Source: JABDJX01 sp039942715 (lineage in GTDB: Bacteria > Pseudomonadota > Alphaproteobacteria > Rhodobacterales > Rhodobacteraceae). From it: 64,000 nt of DNA. This document shows, in pieces, positions 33,718-42,804 of the stretch. The number at the start of each line of letters is the position of its first letter. Within the stretch, counting starts at the first letter, position 1. Position numbers and translations under genes: made by a program. A model generated the notes under the pieces. It searched no databases. It was not told the DNA's origin and saw only the letters and a program-made list of their open reading frames with translations. The stretch is taken from positions 682,001 to 746,000 of the forward strand of contig JBDVBY010000001.1 of assembly GCA_039942715.1 (NCBI GenBank), in the 5' to 3' direction.

Positions 33718-34931
33718 AGCGCAGCCTCATGGGGCGCGCGCAGCCAGTCGTTTTCAAAGCTCACCTGTGACACTTCAGCCAGCCGGGCCGAGCGCGCCAG
33801 CGCACTCTCTAGCTTGGCCAGCCGCGCTTGGCCAAAGCGCACCCCCCGTTCGGGCCACAGCGCCTTGATATGGAGGCGATCCCTGTCCCGCTCGGCCTTC
33901 ATGTCCACGCGGCCCACCAGCCGATCCCCTTCCATCAAAGGAAACACATAGTAGCCATAGGTGCGCTTTGGTTCGGGCACAAAAATCTCAATGCGATAGT
34001 GAAAACCGAATAAACGCTCAGCACGCTTGCGATCTCTTAGGGCGGGATCAAACGGGCTTAACACCCGCATGCGCGACGTTGCGCGCGGTGGTTCTTCGCC
34101 CAACGTGCCCGGCCAGACAAACGACTTACGCGGCGGTCCTGTCTCACCGTGCACCATTGCCTCAACAATCTCGCCACGCGTCAACGCCGCCGAACACCAG
34201 TCCTTAGCCTCAGCCGGGGTGATGAGCGCCCAAAAAGCCGCCAACTCACCTGATGTCGCAAAGCCAAGCCGATCCAGCGCACTGCGACACGCCCAATCAA
34301 TCGTCTCACTCACCTGCGTGCGCGCATTCAGATATTCGGGCGGAATAACATTCTCGGTCAGATCATAAACCTTCCGGAACCCTTCCCGACGCGTCACCGA
34401 CAAAACGCCCGTGCGCCACAAATACTCAAGCGCAGTTTTTGAAGGATGCCATTCCCACCATCCGCCGGACGAGCGCGTTTCATCCAATCCAACATCCGCC
34501 GAACAACACGGCCCTTGATCCGAAATTCGCCGCAACACGTCGTCGATCTTGTTCTGAAATCCCTGCTCGCGCCATTTAACCCATTGCTCGGCCTTGGCCG
34601 CCTCGTGACGTGCAAACCGCAATCGCCAATGGGGGAAATGTTGCATCGAAATCAGGCTGGCATCATGGGTCCAATGTTCAAACACGCCGCGGGCTTTCAC
34701 TTGCACCGGATCAAGATGCTTGGCGCGATACGCCGGCCGGCGCGCATGCAGCGTCATGTGATGAGCGCGCGCCACGGTGTTGATACTGTCAATCTGGACG
34801 AAGCCAAGCCCATCGATCACGCCTTGCAGATCATCTCCCTTGCCCGGCCCCGTTGGCGTTGCGGCCAACCCGTGGCGGTCCAGAAAAATTCGGCGCGCAC
34901 GCGCGTTTTCAATATCCGGCAAAGCAGTCAT
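33714..34931 (-). CDS. YcaQ-like winged-helix DNA glycosylase family protein
   Basis: A 405-residue protein of the DUF1006/HTH_42 family, whose member YcaQ/AlkX excises bases from interstrand DNA crosslinks. Family blocks seen: ARRIFLDRHGL, LGFVQIDSINTVARAHHMTL and HEAAKAEQWVK early on, and the C-terminal VLSPFDPALRDRKRAERLFGFHYRIEIFVPEPKRTYGYYVFPLMEGDRLVGRVD. The start at 34931 removes eleven unlikely residues of the longer frame. It is divergent from the inositol-monophosphatase gene and overlaps mrpG at the 3' end. Confidence 0.87.
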   Translation of the reverse strand: MTALPDIENARARRIFLDRHGLAATPTGPGKGDDLQGVIDGLGFVQIDSINTVARAHHMTLHARRPAYRAKHLDPVQVKARGVFEHWTHDASLISMQHFPHWRLRFARHEAAKAEQWVKWREQGFQNKIDDVLRRISDQGPCCSADVGLDETRSSGGWWEWHPSKTALEYLWRTGVLSVTRREGFRKVYDLTENVIPPEYLNARTQVSETIDWACRSALDRLGFATSGELAAFWALITPAEAKDWCSAALTRGEIVEAMVHGETGPPRKSFVWPGTLGEEPPRATSRMRVLSPFDPALRDRKRAERLFGFHYRIEIFVPEPKRTYGYYVFPLMEGDRLVGRVDMKAERDRDRLHIKALWPERGVRFGQARLAKLESALARSARLAEVSQVSFENDWLRAPHEAAL

Positions 34932-34996
34932 CCAAAATGGATAGCCCTCTGCCTCACGAAACACTAGGCTGCACCGAACAAAAGGAACACCAGCCT

Positions 34997-35776
34997 ATGG
35001 CAAACCGCAAAGACACCGCCGAAACCATCGCACGAAGTGGCGGCGCACTAGCCCTTGAGTATTTCGCAAAGCTCGCCACTTTGGAGATCGAAGACAAAGG
35101 CCCGCAGGATTTCGTGACTGCCGCCGACAAAGACGTGGAGACCCACGTGCGCGCGTTAATAGAAGAGGCCTTTCCAGAAGACGGCATCGTCGGCGAAGAA
35201 CACGCGCCAAAACCCTCAGGCTCGGGCTACACTTGGGTGATCGACCCAATTGATGGCACAGCGAACTTCATCTCAAATATCCCAGCGTGGTGTGTCGTGA
35301 TCGCGGTCGTCAAAGACGATCAAACCCAAATCGGTGTCACCTACGATCCGATCCATGACGAAATGTTCTCAGCCGAACACACCAAGGGCGCCACCCTTAA
35401 CGGCACCCCCCTGATCTGCCCAAGCGACACAGCTCTGAACCGCGGCAGCGTCAGCACCGGCTTTTCAAACCGGATCAGCTCAGAAGAAACGCTCGCGGCG
35501 ATCACCGCCATTATGGACGCAGGTGGCATCTTTCACCGCAACGCATCGGGCGCTTTGTCATTGGCCTATGTCGGCGCTGGCCGCTTGATTGGTTACATCG
35601 AATTGCACATGAACGCCTGGGATTGTTTGGCTGGTCAACTTCTGATCGCCGAAGCCGGTGGCAGTGTTGAACAGCAAAGTGCGGATGATATGATCGCATC
35701 CGGCGGTCGTGTTGTTGCCTCAAGCAAAGGCGTTTTTGATGACCTGGTCAAAATCGCAAACGCAGCTTTCGACTAG
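34997..35776 (+). CDS. inositol monophosphatase family protein
   Basis: A 259-residue Mg2+-dependent sugar-phosphatase fold enzyme. Metal-binding motifs are GEEHAPK, WVIDPIDGTANF and the C-terminal AWDCLAGQLLIAEAGG. Members dephosphorylate myo-inositol phosphate, histidinol phosphate or PAP; the exact substrate cannot be read from these motifs. The start MANRKDTAETIARSGG follows an AAAGGA site. It is divergent from the YcaQ-like gene with a 65-base gap. Confidence 0.9.
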   Translation: MANRKDTAETIARSGGALALEYFAKLATLEIEDKGPQDFVTAADKDVETHVRALIEEAFPEDGIVGEEHAPKPSGSGYTWVIDPIDGTANFISNIPAWCVVIAVVKDDQTQIGVTYDPIHDEMFSAEHTKGATLNGTPLICPSDTALNRGSVSTGFSNRISSEETLAAITAIMDAGGIFHRNASGALSLAYVGAGRLIGYIELHMNAWDCLAGQLLIAEAGGSVEQQSADDMIASGGRVVASSKGVFDDLVKIANAAFD

Positions 35777-35844
35777 GCGACCACACCTTCATCTATTTCA
35801 AAAGACTTCGGGCCTCTCGCGCTACTCTATCGCCTTGGAGGTAT

Positions 35845-35863
35845 GGAGGGGCAGCGCCCCTCC
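35845..35863. repeat. GC-rich hairpin, possible repeat family member and terminator
   Basis: Perfect eight-base stem GGAGGGGC/GCCCCTCC around AGC, in the gap between the convergent inositol-monophosphatase and isocitrate dehydrogenase genes. Its core resembles the hairpin half of the repeats at 9471 and 56240, but the TTCTTGGC half is missing. It may serve as terminator for both genes, though no T-tract is present. Confidence 0.5.
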
Positions 35864-35894
35864 AGTTGATCGACGCGCGCAAGCGCGGCGAACC

Positions 35895-38117
35895 TTACCT
35901 AATAATACCATTCAGCGTCGCGGAAGGACGCATCACCGCATCGGTCTTGGCCTCATCCGTGTGAAAATACCCACCCAGATCATTGGCCGCGCCCTGATTG
36001 CCCGAAAGCTCGGCCACAATGGCCGCTTCGTTCTCGCCCAAAGCCGCTGCGATCGGTGCAAAATGCGCAGCAATGGCCGCATCCTGTGATTGTTCGGCCA
36101 AAGCTTGCGCCCAGTAGAGCGCGAAATAATAGTGGCTGTGCCGGTTGTCTGGCAGGCCGACTTTGCGCCCCGGCGATTTGTCCTTATCGAGCAATTCCTG
36201 CGTTGCCTGCTCAACCGCTAGCCCCATCACACGGGCCTTTGCATTGTTCTTGGCATCGCCCAAAAACTTAAGGCTCTCGCCAAGCGCACAGAACTCGCCC
36301 AGTGAATCCCACCGCAGATGGTTTTCCTCTACCAACTGCTGCACGTGCTTAGGCGCCGAGCCACCTGCCCCGGTTTCAAACAAACCACCCCCCTGCATCA
36401 GCTTCACAATCGACAGCATCTTGGCCGAAGTGCCGAGTTCTAGAATGGGGAAAAGGTCGGTCAGATAATCGCGCAGCACGTTGCCGGTGATCGCAATGGA
36501 ATTCTCACCCTTGCGGATCGTCTCAAGCGCCAACCGCGTCGCTGCGCGCGGCGCCAGAATTTGAAACTTATCCGCGACACCTGCGCTGTCCAAAATGGGT
36601 CGCACGTAGTTCAGCAATTCTGCGTCATGGGCGCGGGTTTCATCCAGCCAGAACACTGCCTGGCATCCTTCGGCGCGTTGACGGTCAATCGCGAGTTGCA
36701 CCCAATCGCGGATCGGCGCTTCCTTGGTAGACGCCGCGCGCCAGATGTCGCCTGCTTCAACAGAATGTTCGCGTAGAACATCACCGTTGGCCGCGATCAG
36801 CTTCACGACACCATCGCTTGCCATCTCAAAGGTTGTCGGGTGCGAGCCGTATTCTTCGGCCTTTTGTGCCATCAAACCAATGTTTTGCACTGTGCCAGAC
36901 GATGTTGGATCAAGCGCTCCAGTTTCTTTGAAATACTTAACCGCTTCGTCGTAAACAGGCGCGTAAGAGTTGTCCGGGATCACACAGTTCGTGTCGTCTT
37001 CTTCGCCATCCGGTCCCCAGCCCTTGCCGCCCGCGCGGATCACAGCCGGGATCGACGCGTCGATAATCACATCAGACGGAACGTGCAGATTGGTGATACC
37101 GCGATCCGAATTCACCATATAAAGCGGCGGGCGATCTGCCATGACTGCGTCGATCTCAGCTTGGATATCCGCGCCATTCGGCATTTCGGCAATCCGCGCC
37201 AGAACTTCTCCCAAACCTGAATTGGGGTTCACGCCAGCCGCATCAAACGCTGCGCCGTGTTTGTCAAAAACCGGCTTCAAATATGCCTTCACCGCGTGGC
37301 CAAAAATGATCGGGTCCGACACTTTCATCATCGTCGCTTTTAGGTGAAGCGAGAACAGAGTGCCGTCAGCCTTCGTGGCTGCAATCTGCTCGGCGAGAAA
37401 CGCGTGCAAGGCTTTGACCGACAGGAACGTCGTGTCCACAACTGTGCCAACTGGCAACGCAAAGCCGTCTTTTAACACAGTCGTCGCGCCATCTGTCGCG
37501 GTAAACTCAATACGCGCATCGCCTGCTTGCGCCGCTGTGATCGTCGTTGATTTTTCATTTGAGCGGAAGTCGCCACCCGACATAGACGAGACTTTGGTTT
37601 TGCTCGACTTCTCCCAAACACCCATCCGGTGCGGGTTGGCCATCGCGTAGTTTTTCACCGCTTTAGCAGCGCGACGATCCGAATTGCCTTCGCGCAAAAC
37701 CGGGTTCACGGCAGACCCTTTGATCGCATCATACTTAGAGCGCACGGCCTTTTCAGCATCACTGCTTGGCTCTTCTGGATAATCCGGAAGCGCGTAGCCC
37801 TGCGCTTGAAGTTCCTTAACAGCCGCCACCAACTGGGGCACCGAGGCCGAGATGTTGGGAAGCTTGATCACGTTCGCCTCTGCCGTTTTGACCAGTTTGC
37901 CAAGCTCTGCCAGATCGTCTGACTGACGCTGCGCCTCGCTGAGATGCTCAGGGAACGTCGCCAAAATGCGTCCTGCCAGTGAAATATCTTTCACACCCAC
38001 GCTGACGTCAGCCGCGCTGGCGAATTTCTGAATGATCGGCAAAAGCGACGCCGAGGCAAGCTGTGGGGCTTCGTCAACTTTGGTGTATATGATGTCGAAA
38101 TCTGTTGTCTGGGCCAT
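35895..38117 (-). CDS. icd: NADP-dependent isocitrate dehydrogenase, monomeric type
   Basis: Oxidises isocitrate to 2-oxoglutarate in the TCA cycle. The 740-residue product is the monomeric class: TDFDIIYTKVDEAPQLASASLLPIIQKFA at the start, NLIKLPNISASVPQL-like substrate region (VIKLPNISASVPQL), SDPIIFGHAVKAYL, PLYMVNSDRGITNLHVPSDVIIDASIPA and IAITGNVLRDYLTDLFPILELGTSAKMLSIV. The ATG at 38117 has AGGAG eight bases upstream. It stands alone, and a palindrome lies in its promoter region. Confidence 0.96.
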   Translation of the reverse strand: MAQTTDFDIIYTKVDEAPQLASASLLPIIQKFASAADVSVGVKDISLAGRILATFPEHLSEAQRQSDDLAELGKLVKTAEANVIKLPNISASVPQLVAAVKELQAQGYALPDYPEEPSSDAEKAVRSKYDAIKGSAVNPVLREGNSDRRAAKAVKNYAMANPHRMGVWEKSSKTKVSSMSGGDFRSNEKSTTITAAQAGDARIEFTATDGATTVLKDGFALPVGTVVDTTFLSVKALHAFLAEQIAATKADGTLFSLHLKATMMKVSDPIIFGHAVKAYLKPVFDKHGAAFDAAGVNPNSGLGEVLARIAEMPNGADIQAEIDAVMADRPPLYMVNSDRGITNLHVPSDVIIDASIPAVIRAGGKGWGPDGEEDDTNCVIPDNSYAPVYDEAVKYFKETGALDPTSSGTVQNIGLMAQKAEEYGSHPTTFEMASDGVVKLIAANGDVLREHSVEAGDIWRAASTKEAPIRDWVQLAIDRQRAEGCQAVFWLDETRAHDAELLNYVRPILDSAGVADKFQILAPRAATRLALETIRKGENSIAITGNVLRDYLTDLFPILELGTSAKMLSIVKLMQGGGLFETGAGGSAPKHVQQLVEENHLRWDSLGEFCALGESLKFLGDAKNNAKARVMGLAVEQATQELLDKDKSPGRKVGLPDNRHSHYYFALYWAQALAEQSQDAAIAAHFAPIAAALGENEAAIVAELSGNQGAANDLGGYFHTDEAKTDAVMRPSATLNGIIR

Positions 38118-38192
38118 GGCGCGTCTCCTAAGCGAGAATGATTTGCGCGTGGGATAACTTCATTTGCGCGCCGCGTCGACCACTAATTGCAT

Positions 38193-38207
38193 ACCGTTGT
38201 ATACGGT
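38193..38207. promoter_or_regulatory. palindrome in the icd promoter region
   Basis: Inverted repeat ACCGT-TGTAT-ACGGT, 76 bases upstream of the icd start and just past the putR stop. The TGTATAC-like centre resembles GntR-type operators; no assignment is possible from sequence alone. Confidence 0.35.
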
Positions 38208-38234
38208 TGCTACTATTTGCCACTAAGCCGCATT

Positions 38235-38684
38235 TCAGCTGTCCTGCACATCCTGCATAGACACATGTGTCGAGGTCGAGGCTACATGCGGCAGAGTCGA
38301 TACGCATTCGCCCAAAACGCGGCGGTAGTCTTCGACATTCCGCGTGCGCACTTTCAGCAGGTAGTCAAACGCGCCCGCAATCAAATGGCACATCTCGATT
38401 TCCGGCACTTTGCGCACAGCGTCGTTAAAGGCACGCAACGCAGTCTCGCGAGTGTCGTCCATCTTAACCTCGACAAAGGCGACCATATTCAACCCAAGCT
38501 TTCTGCGATCAAGGACCGCCTTGAACCCGGTGATATACCCCGTGGATTGCAACCGTTTCAGCCGCAGATGACAGGGAGTTTTTGAAAGCCCTACACGCTC
38601 GGCCAACTCAGTCACTGAAATGCGGCCATCGACCGACAAGACGTCTAAAATGGCGCGGTCAATTTGGTCGATTTGGCTAGTCAT
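38235..38684 (-). CDS. putR: Lrp/AsnC family regulator, probable PutR
   Basis: A 149-residue Lrp-type transcription factor: N-terminal helix-turn-helix (IDRAILDVLSVDGRISVTELAERVGLSKTPCHLRLKRLQSTGYI) and a C-terminal RAM effector domain (VPEIEMCHLIAGAFDYLLKVRTRNVEDYRRVL). It diverges from putA with a 138-base gap, the usual arrangement of the proline-responsive activator PutR in alphaproteobacteria. Activation of putA by proline is therefore inferred from context and family. Confidence 0.85.
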   Translation of the reverse strand: MTSQIDQIDRAILDVLSVDGRISVTELAERVGLSKTPCHLRLKRLQSTGYITGFKAVLDRRKLGLNMVAFVEVKMDDTRETALRAFNDAVRKVPEIEMCHLIAGAFDYLLKVRTRNVEDYRRVLGECVSTLPHVASTSTHVSMQDVQDS

Positions 38685-38822
38685 TCTGGATTTCCGTTCA
38701 TAGCGTCTAACACTTTGCCAATTATCTAAAACGATACGCTATAAATGTCCAATAATAAGGAAGTTTCACCAAAACACTTTTGATACCGTATAAGCACGCC
38801 ATTTGACCCCGGAGACCTGCCC

Positions 38823-41800
38823 ATGTCACGCCTGACATCCCTGCGCACGCACATTCGCGAACAAACCATTAAGAGCGAAGCAACGGTCTTGGACGAACTG
38901 ACCTCCGACGCCGCCCTGAGCGAGACCTTTCGCGCGGCCGCCAAAGCGCGCGCGGTTACGCTGGTCAATGCCATTCGTCACGACAGCGAACCGGGCATGA
39001 TGGAAGTATTTCTGGCCGAATACGGGCTGTCGACCGAAGAAGGCGTCGCCCTGATGTGCCTTGCCGAAGCGCTTTTGCGCGTGCCAGACGAGGACACAAT
39101 CGAAGCGTTGATCGAAGACAAAATCGCCCCTTCCGATTGGGGCGCGCATTTGGGCAAATCAAGTTCGTCGCTGGTGAACGCCTCAACCTGGGCGCTGATG
39201 CTGACCGGTAAAGTGCTGAGCGATGGCGACGGGAATGGCATTGCCTCGGTCTTGCGCGGGGCGATCAAACGCGTCGGCGAACCGGTGATCCGCACTGCTG
39301 TTTCGCGCGCGATGCGCGAGTTGGGTGCACAGTTTGTGTTGGGCGAAACGATTGAAGAGGCCGTTAAACGCGGTGCTAAACGCAAAAGCCAAGGCTACAC
39401 CTATTCCTACGATATGCTCGGCGAAGCAGCGATGACCGACCATGACGCCAAAGATTTCTTTGATGCCTATGCCCATGCCATCGCCTATTTGTCTCAATCC
39501 AGCACCGCTCCCGATATTCGCGACAATCCCGGCATTTCGATCAAGCTTTCGGCCCTGCACCCCCGCTATGAGGTTGGCCAGCGTGATCGCGTGATGAAAG
39601 AACTGGTGCCGCGCACGCTTGTTCTGGCGCGCCGCGCAAAGGCTGGCGGCATGAGCCTCAATATCGATGCAGAAGAGGCCGACCGACTTGATCTGTCGCT
39701 TGATGTGATCAAGGCGGTATTGTCCGATCCTGAATTGGCGGGTTGGGATGGCTTTGGCATTGTCGTGCAAGCCTATGGCACCCGCGCAGCCCCGGTGCTC
39801 GATTGGATTTACGCGCTTGCCGAAGAGCTGGATCGCAAGGTCATGGTTCGTTTGGTCAAGGGCGCCTATTGGGACACCGAGATCAAACGTGCCCAAGTTG
39901 AAGGTCTTGCACACTTTCCGGTGTTCACCCGCAAACCCGCAACGGACGTTTCCTACCTTGCGTGCGCCAAAAAATTGCTGGGATACACTGACCGGATTTA
40001 TCCACAGTTCGCCACGCACAACGCGCACTCAGTCGCCGCTATTTTAGAAATGGACGCAGACAAAGAGGCCTATGAATTCCAGCGTCTGCACGGGATGGGA
40101 GCAGCTTTACACAATACGGTTTTGACATCTGAGGCTACGCGCTGCCGAATCTATGCGCCTGTCGGAGCGCACGAAGATTTGCTTGCCTATCTTGTACGCC
40201 GCTTGTTGGAGAACGGGGCGAACAGTTCTTTCGTAAACCAGATTGTCGATGAAGACGTGCCTGCCGAAGACGTGGCCGCTGACCCGTTTGAACAGATTGA
40301 AACAGCACGGGCTTATGTGCAGGCGCCAGCCGATTTGTTTGCGCCAGAGCGGGAGAATTCGCGTGGTTGGGATTTGCACGACACGGGTGACATTGCAGAG
40401 ATCGAATCCGCGCGCGCGCCGTTTGCGATGCACCATTGGGCAATAGGAAATGGTGCCTCTGGTGAGGAAATTGAGGTGAGAAACCCCGCTAATCCCTCTG
40501 ATATCATTGGTAGTATTCAATTTAATAACGAAGCTGAGACAGAAGCTGCCATCGCGCGCGCCCACCCTTGGGACGCTTCCGCTCAGACACGCGCCACTGT
40601 ATTGACCAAAGCTGCGGCCCTCTATGAGGAACACTTTGGCGAGCTCTTCGCATTGCTCACACGCGAGGCTGGCAAAACACAGATGGACGCTATTTCCGAA
40701 CTGCGCGAGGCTGTGGATTTCTTGCGTTTCTATGCGGCGCGCGGCATGGAAGTTGCCGCTCCCCCACGCGGCCTCATCACCTGTATATCCCCGTGGAATT
40801 TTCCGCTCGCCATCTTTACCGGCCAAATCGCAGCGGCCTTGGCGGCGGGCAACGGCGTGCTGGCCAAACCAGCCGAGGCCACAAGTCTGATCGCAACCCG
40901 CGCCGTCGCGCTTTTGCACCAAGCAGGCGTGCCGAAAGACGCACTCCAGCTCCTACCCGGACGTGGCGATGTGGTGGGCAAAGCGCTGACAAGTGACCCG
41001 CGCATTAACGGCGTATGCTTCACCGGCTCGACCGCGACGGCCCAAGCAATCAACCGTGCGATTGCTGCAAACATGGCGCCTGACGCGCCGCTGATTGCAG
41101 AAACTGGCGGTCTGAATGCGATGATTGTGGACAGTACCGCTTTGCCCGAACAAGCGGTGCGCGATATCGTCGCCTCTTCCTTTCAATCCGCAGGTCAGCG
41201 ATGCTCGGCCCTGCGCGTGCTTTACCTGCAAGAAGACATCGAAGGACCTTTTTTGCGCATGCTGTACGGTGTGATGGACGAACTGGTCGTTGGCAATCCA
41301 TGGAGCATAGCGACCGATCTTGGCCCGGCCATTGATGAAACTGCGCAGTCCAAGATCATGGCGCACATCGCTGCCGCAAAAGCAGACGGACGGCTTTTGA
41401 AAACGCTCGACGTTCCCGGCCAAGGTCATTTCGTCCCGCCAAGCGTGATCAGATTAAACGCAATTTCCGAGCTGGAAGAAGAGATTTTCGGCCCCGTCCT
41501 GCACATCATCCCCTTTAAAGGCGACGCCATCGACCGGGTTGTCGATGACGTTAATGCGACCGGATATGGCCTGACCTTCGGGCTTCACACGCGCATTGAT
41601 GACCGAGTCGAACAGGTGACCGAACGGCTGAACGTCGGCAACATTTACGTCAATCGCAATCAGATCGGTGCGGTCGTTGGCTCACAACCCTTTGGCGGCG
41701 AAGGGCTTTCGGGCACTGGCCCCAAGGCGGGCGGTGCAGGATATGTTGCGCGCTTTACCAAACCTGCGCAAAGCAGCTTGCCAGCGGACACCGGAAATCA

Positions 41801-42263
41801 ACTTGAATTAAACGCGCTTCAGGCAGTTATCGATGCCATCCCCGAAAACCGCGATGTGTTGAAGACAACCGAATTGCCCGGACCCACAGGCGAGTCAAAT
41901 CGTATCTGGCATTACGGGCGCGGCGTTGTGCTTTGCTTGGGACCAACAGCAAAGCTTGCGCAGGTACAAAGCGATAAAGCGCGCAATGCAGGCTGCACGC
42001 CGATTTGCATCGCACCGGGCTGCGCCGATGGAATTGATGGTGTTTTGGTTCCCGATGTTCTGCAAAAGGTGCAAGGCATCGGCGCCGTGATAACAGCGGG
42101 CGATAATGCACGCCTTTACCGCGAAGCCTTGGCTGCCCGCGATGGTGCGATCCTCCCTCTTTTGTGCGAAGACGACCTAGCCGAACGCCTGACCCTAGAG
42201 CGGCACATCTGTATCGACACCACCGCTGCCGGAGGGAACGCAAGTTTGTTGGCTCAAGGCTAA
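38823..42263 (+). CDS. putA: bifunctional proline dehydrogenase / P5C dehydrogenase PutA
   Basis: Oxidises proline to glutamate in two steps. The 1146-residue protein begins with an arm (about 1-150), then an FAD proline dehydrogenase barrel (GISIKLSALHPRYE, MSLNIDAEEADRLDLSLDV, VRLVKGAYWDTEIKRAQ), then an aldehyde dehydrogenase (ISPWNFPLAIFTGQIAAALAAGN, ETGGLNAMIVDSTALPEQAV, FQSAGQRCSALRVLYLQ with the catalytic cysteine), and a C-terminal ALDH-like tail. No N-terminal ribbon-helix-helix is present, so it is not self-regulating like E. coli PutA; PutR next door fits that. The ATG follows GGAG. It overlaps the next convergent gene by four bases. Confidence 0.96.
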   Translation: MSRLTSLRTHIREQTIKSEATVLDELTSDAALSETFRAAAKARAVTLVNAIRHDSEPGMMEVFLAEYGLSTEEGVALMCLAEALLRVPDEDTIEALIEDKIAPSDWGAHLGKSSSSLVNASTWALMLTGKVLSDGDGNGIASVLRGAIKRVGEPVIRTAVSRAMRELGAQFVLGETIEEAVKRGAKRKSQGYTYSYDMLGEAAMTDHDAKDFFDAYAHAIAYLSQSSTAPDIRDNPGISIKLSALHPRYEVGQRDRVMKELVPRTLVLARRAKAGGMSLNIDAEEADRLDLSLDVIKAVLSDPELAGWDGFGIVVQAYGTRAAPVLDWIYALAEELDRKVMVRLVKGAYWDTEIKRAQVEGLAHFPVFTRKPATDVSYLACAKKLLGYTDRIYPQFATHNAHSVAAILEMDADKEAYEFQRLHGMGAALHNTVLTSEATRCRIYAPVGAHEDLLAYLVRRLLENGANSSFVNQIVDEDVPAEDVAADPFEQIETARAYVQAPADLFAPERENSRGWDLHDTGDIAEIESARAPFAMHHWAIGNGASGEEIEVRNPANPSDIIGSIQFNNEAETEAAIARAHPWDASAQTRATVLTKAAALYEEHFGELFALLTREAGKTQMDAISELREAVDFLRFYAARGMEVAAPPRGLITCISPWNFPLAIFTGQIAAALAAGNGVLAKPAEATSLIATRAVALLHQAGVPKDALQLLPGRGDVVGKALTSDPRINGVCFTGSTATAQAINRAIAANMAPDAPLIAETGGLNAMIVDSTALPEQAVRDIVASSFQSAGQRCSALRVLYLQEDIEGPFLRMLYGVMDELVVGNPWSIATDLGPAIDETAQSKIMAHIAAAKADGRLLKTLDVPGQGHFVPPSVIRLNAISELEEEIFGPVLHIIPFKGDAIDRVVDDVNATGYGLTFGLHTRIDDRVEQVTERLNVGNIYVNRNQIGAVVGSQPFGGEGLSGTGPKAGGAGYVARFTKPAQSSLPADTGNQLELNALQAVIDAIPENRDVLKTTELPGPTGESNRIWHYGRGVVLCLGPTAKLAQVQSDKARNAGCTPICIAPGCADGIDGVLVPDVLQKVQGIGAVITAGDNARLYREALAARDGAILPLLCEDDLAERLTLERHICIDTTAAGGNASLLAQG

Positions 42264-42694
42264 GTGGTCACGCGCGAAAGAAGCAGACAGCTTTCTGATT
42301 TCAAAACACCCGGCACTTCGCGGATCTCGCGCAGAACAAAGTCGAACCGTACAAGGCTATCGGTTTTGATCTCGACCACCAAATCCCACACACCATTGGT
42401 GGAATAGATCGTCGATATCTCGGGGATCTTCAAAAGCGTGCGGATCACTGCGCGCGACATCTTTCCTTGAAGCTCGACCATCGCGATCGCCTTTATCTCG
42501 CCTTCAACGTCCACATCGGTTTCAATGGTGAACCGCCTGATCCGCCCGCTGGATTTCAGCGCGTCCAGCCGGGTCTTTGCAGTGGCGCGCGACGTACCTG
42601 TCGCTGCAGCCAGTTCGGTGATCGACATGCGGGCATCGGCGCGCAAGGCGGCGAGGATTGCGCGGTCGGTCCTGGACAGAGGCATGCTTTCCAT
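42260..42694 (-). CDS. Lrp/AsnC family regulator next to arginase
   Basis: A second Lrp-type regulator of about 144 residues: SRTDRAILAALRADARMSITELAAATGTSRATAKTRLDALKSSGRI (helix-turn-helix) and a RAM domain (IPEISTIYSTNGVWDLVVEIKTDSLVRFDFVL). The frame runs back to 42754 with several ATGs; 42694 is chosen as giving a short normal leader, but 42685 is equally possible. It diverges from the arginase gene with a gap of 110 bases, so control of arginine/ornithine catabolism is likely. Its 3' end overlaps putA. Confidence 0.85.
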   Translation of the reverse strand: MESMPLSRTDRAILAALRADARMSITELAAATGTSRATAKTRLDALKSSGRIRRFTIETDVDVEGEIKAIAMVELQGKMSRAVIRTLLKIPEISTIYSTNGVWDLVVEIKTDSLVRFDFVLREIREVPGVLKSESCLLLSRVTT

Positions 42695-42804
42695 AGTGGT
42701 TATATTACTTATCATTTTGTTAAGTATTGACATCATATTGATCACTTTAATCACTCACTTTGCAACGTATTTTGCATCACAGTGGCTTTGAAAGGATCTC
42801 TTTG

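Noticed and set aside
39183..40028. 281-codon minus-strand frame inside putA
   Set aside because: Antisense to the PRODH domain of putA; no start signal and no recognisable protein.
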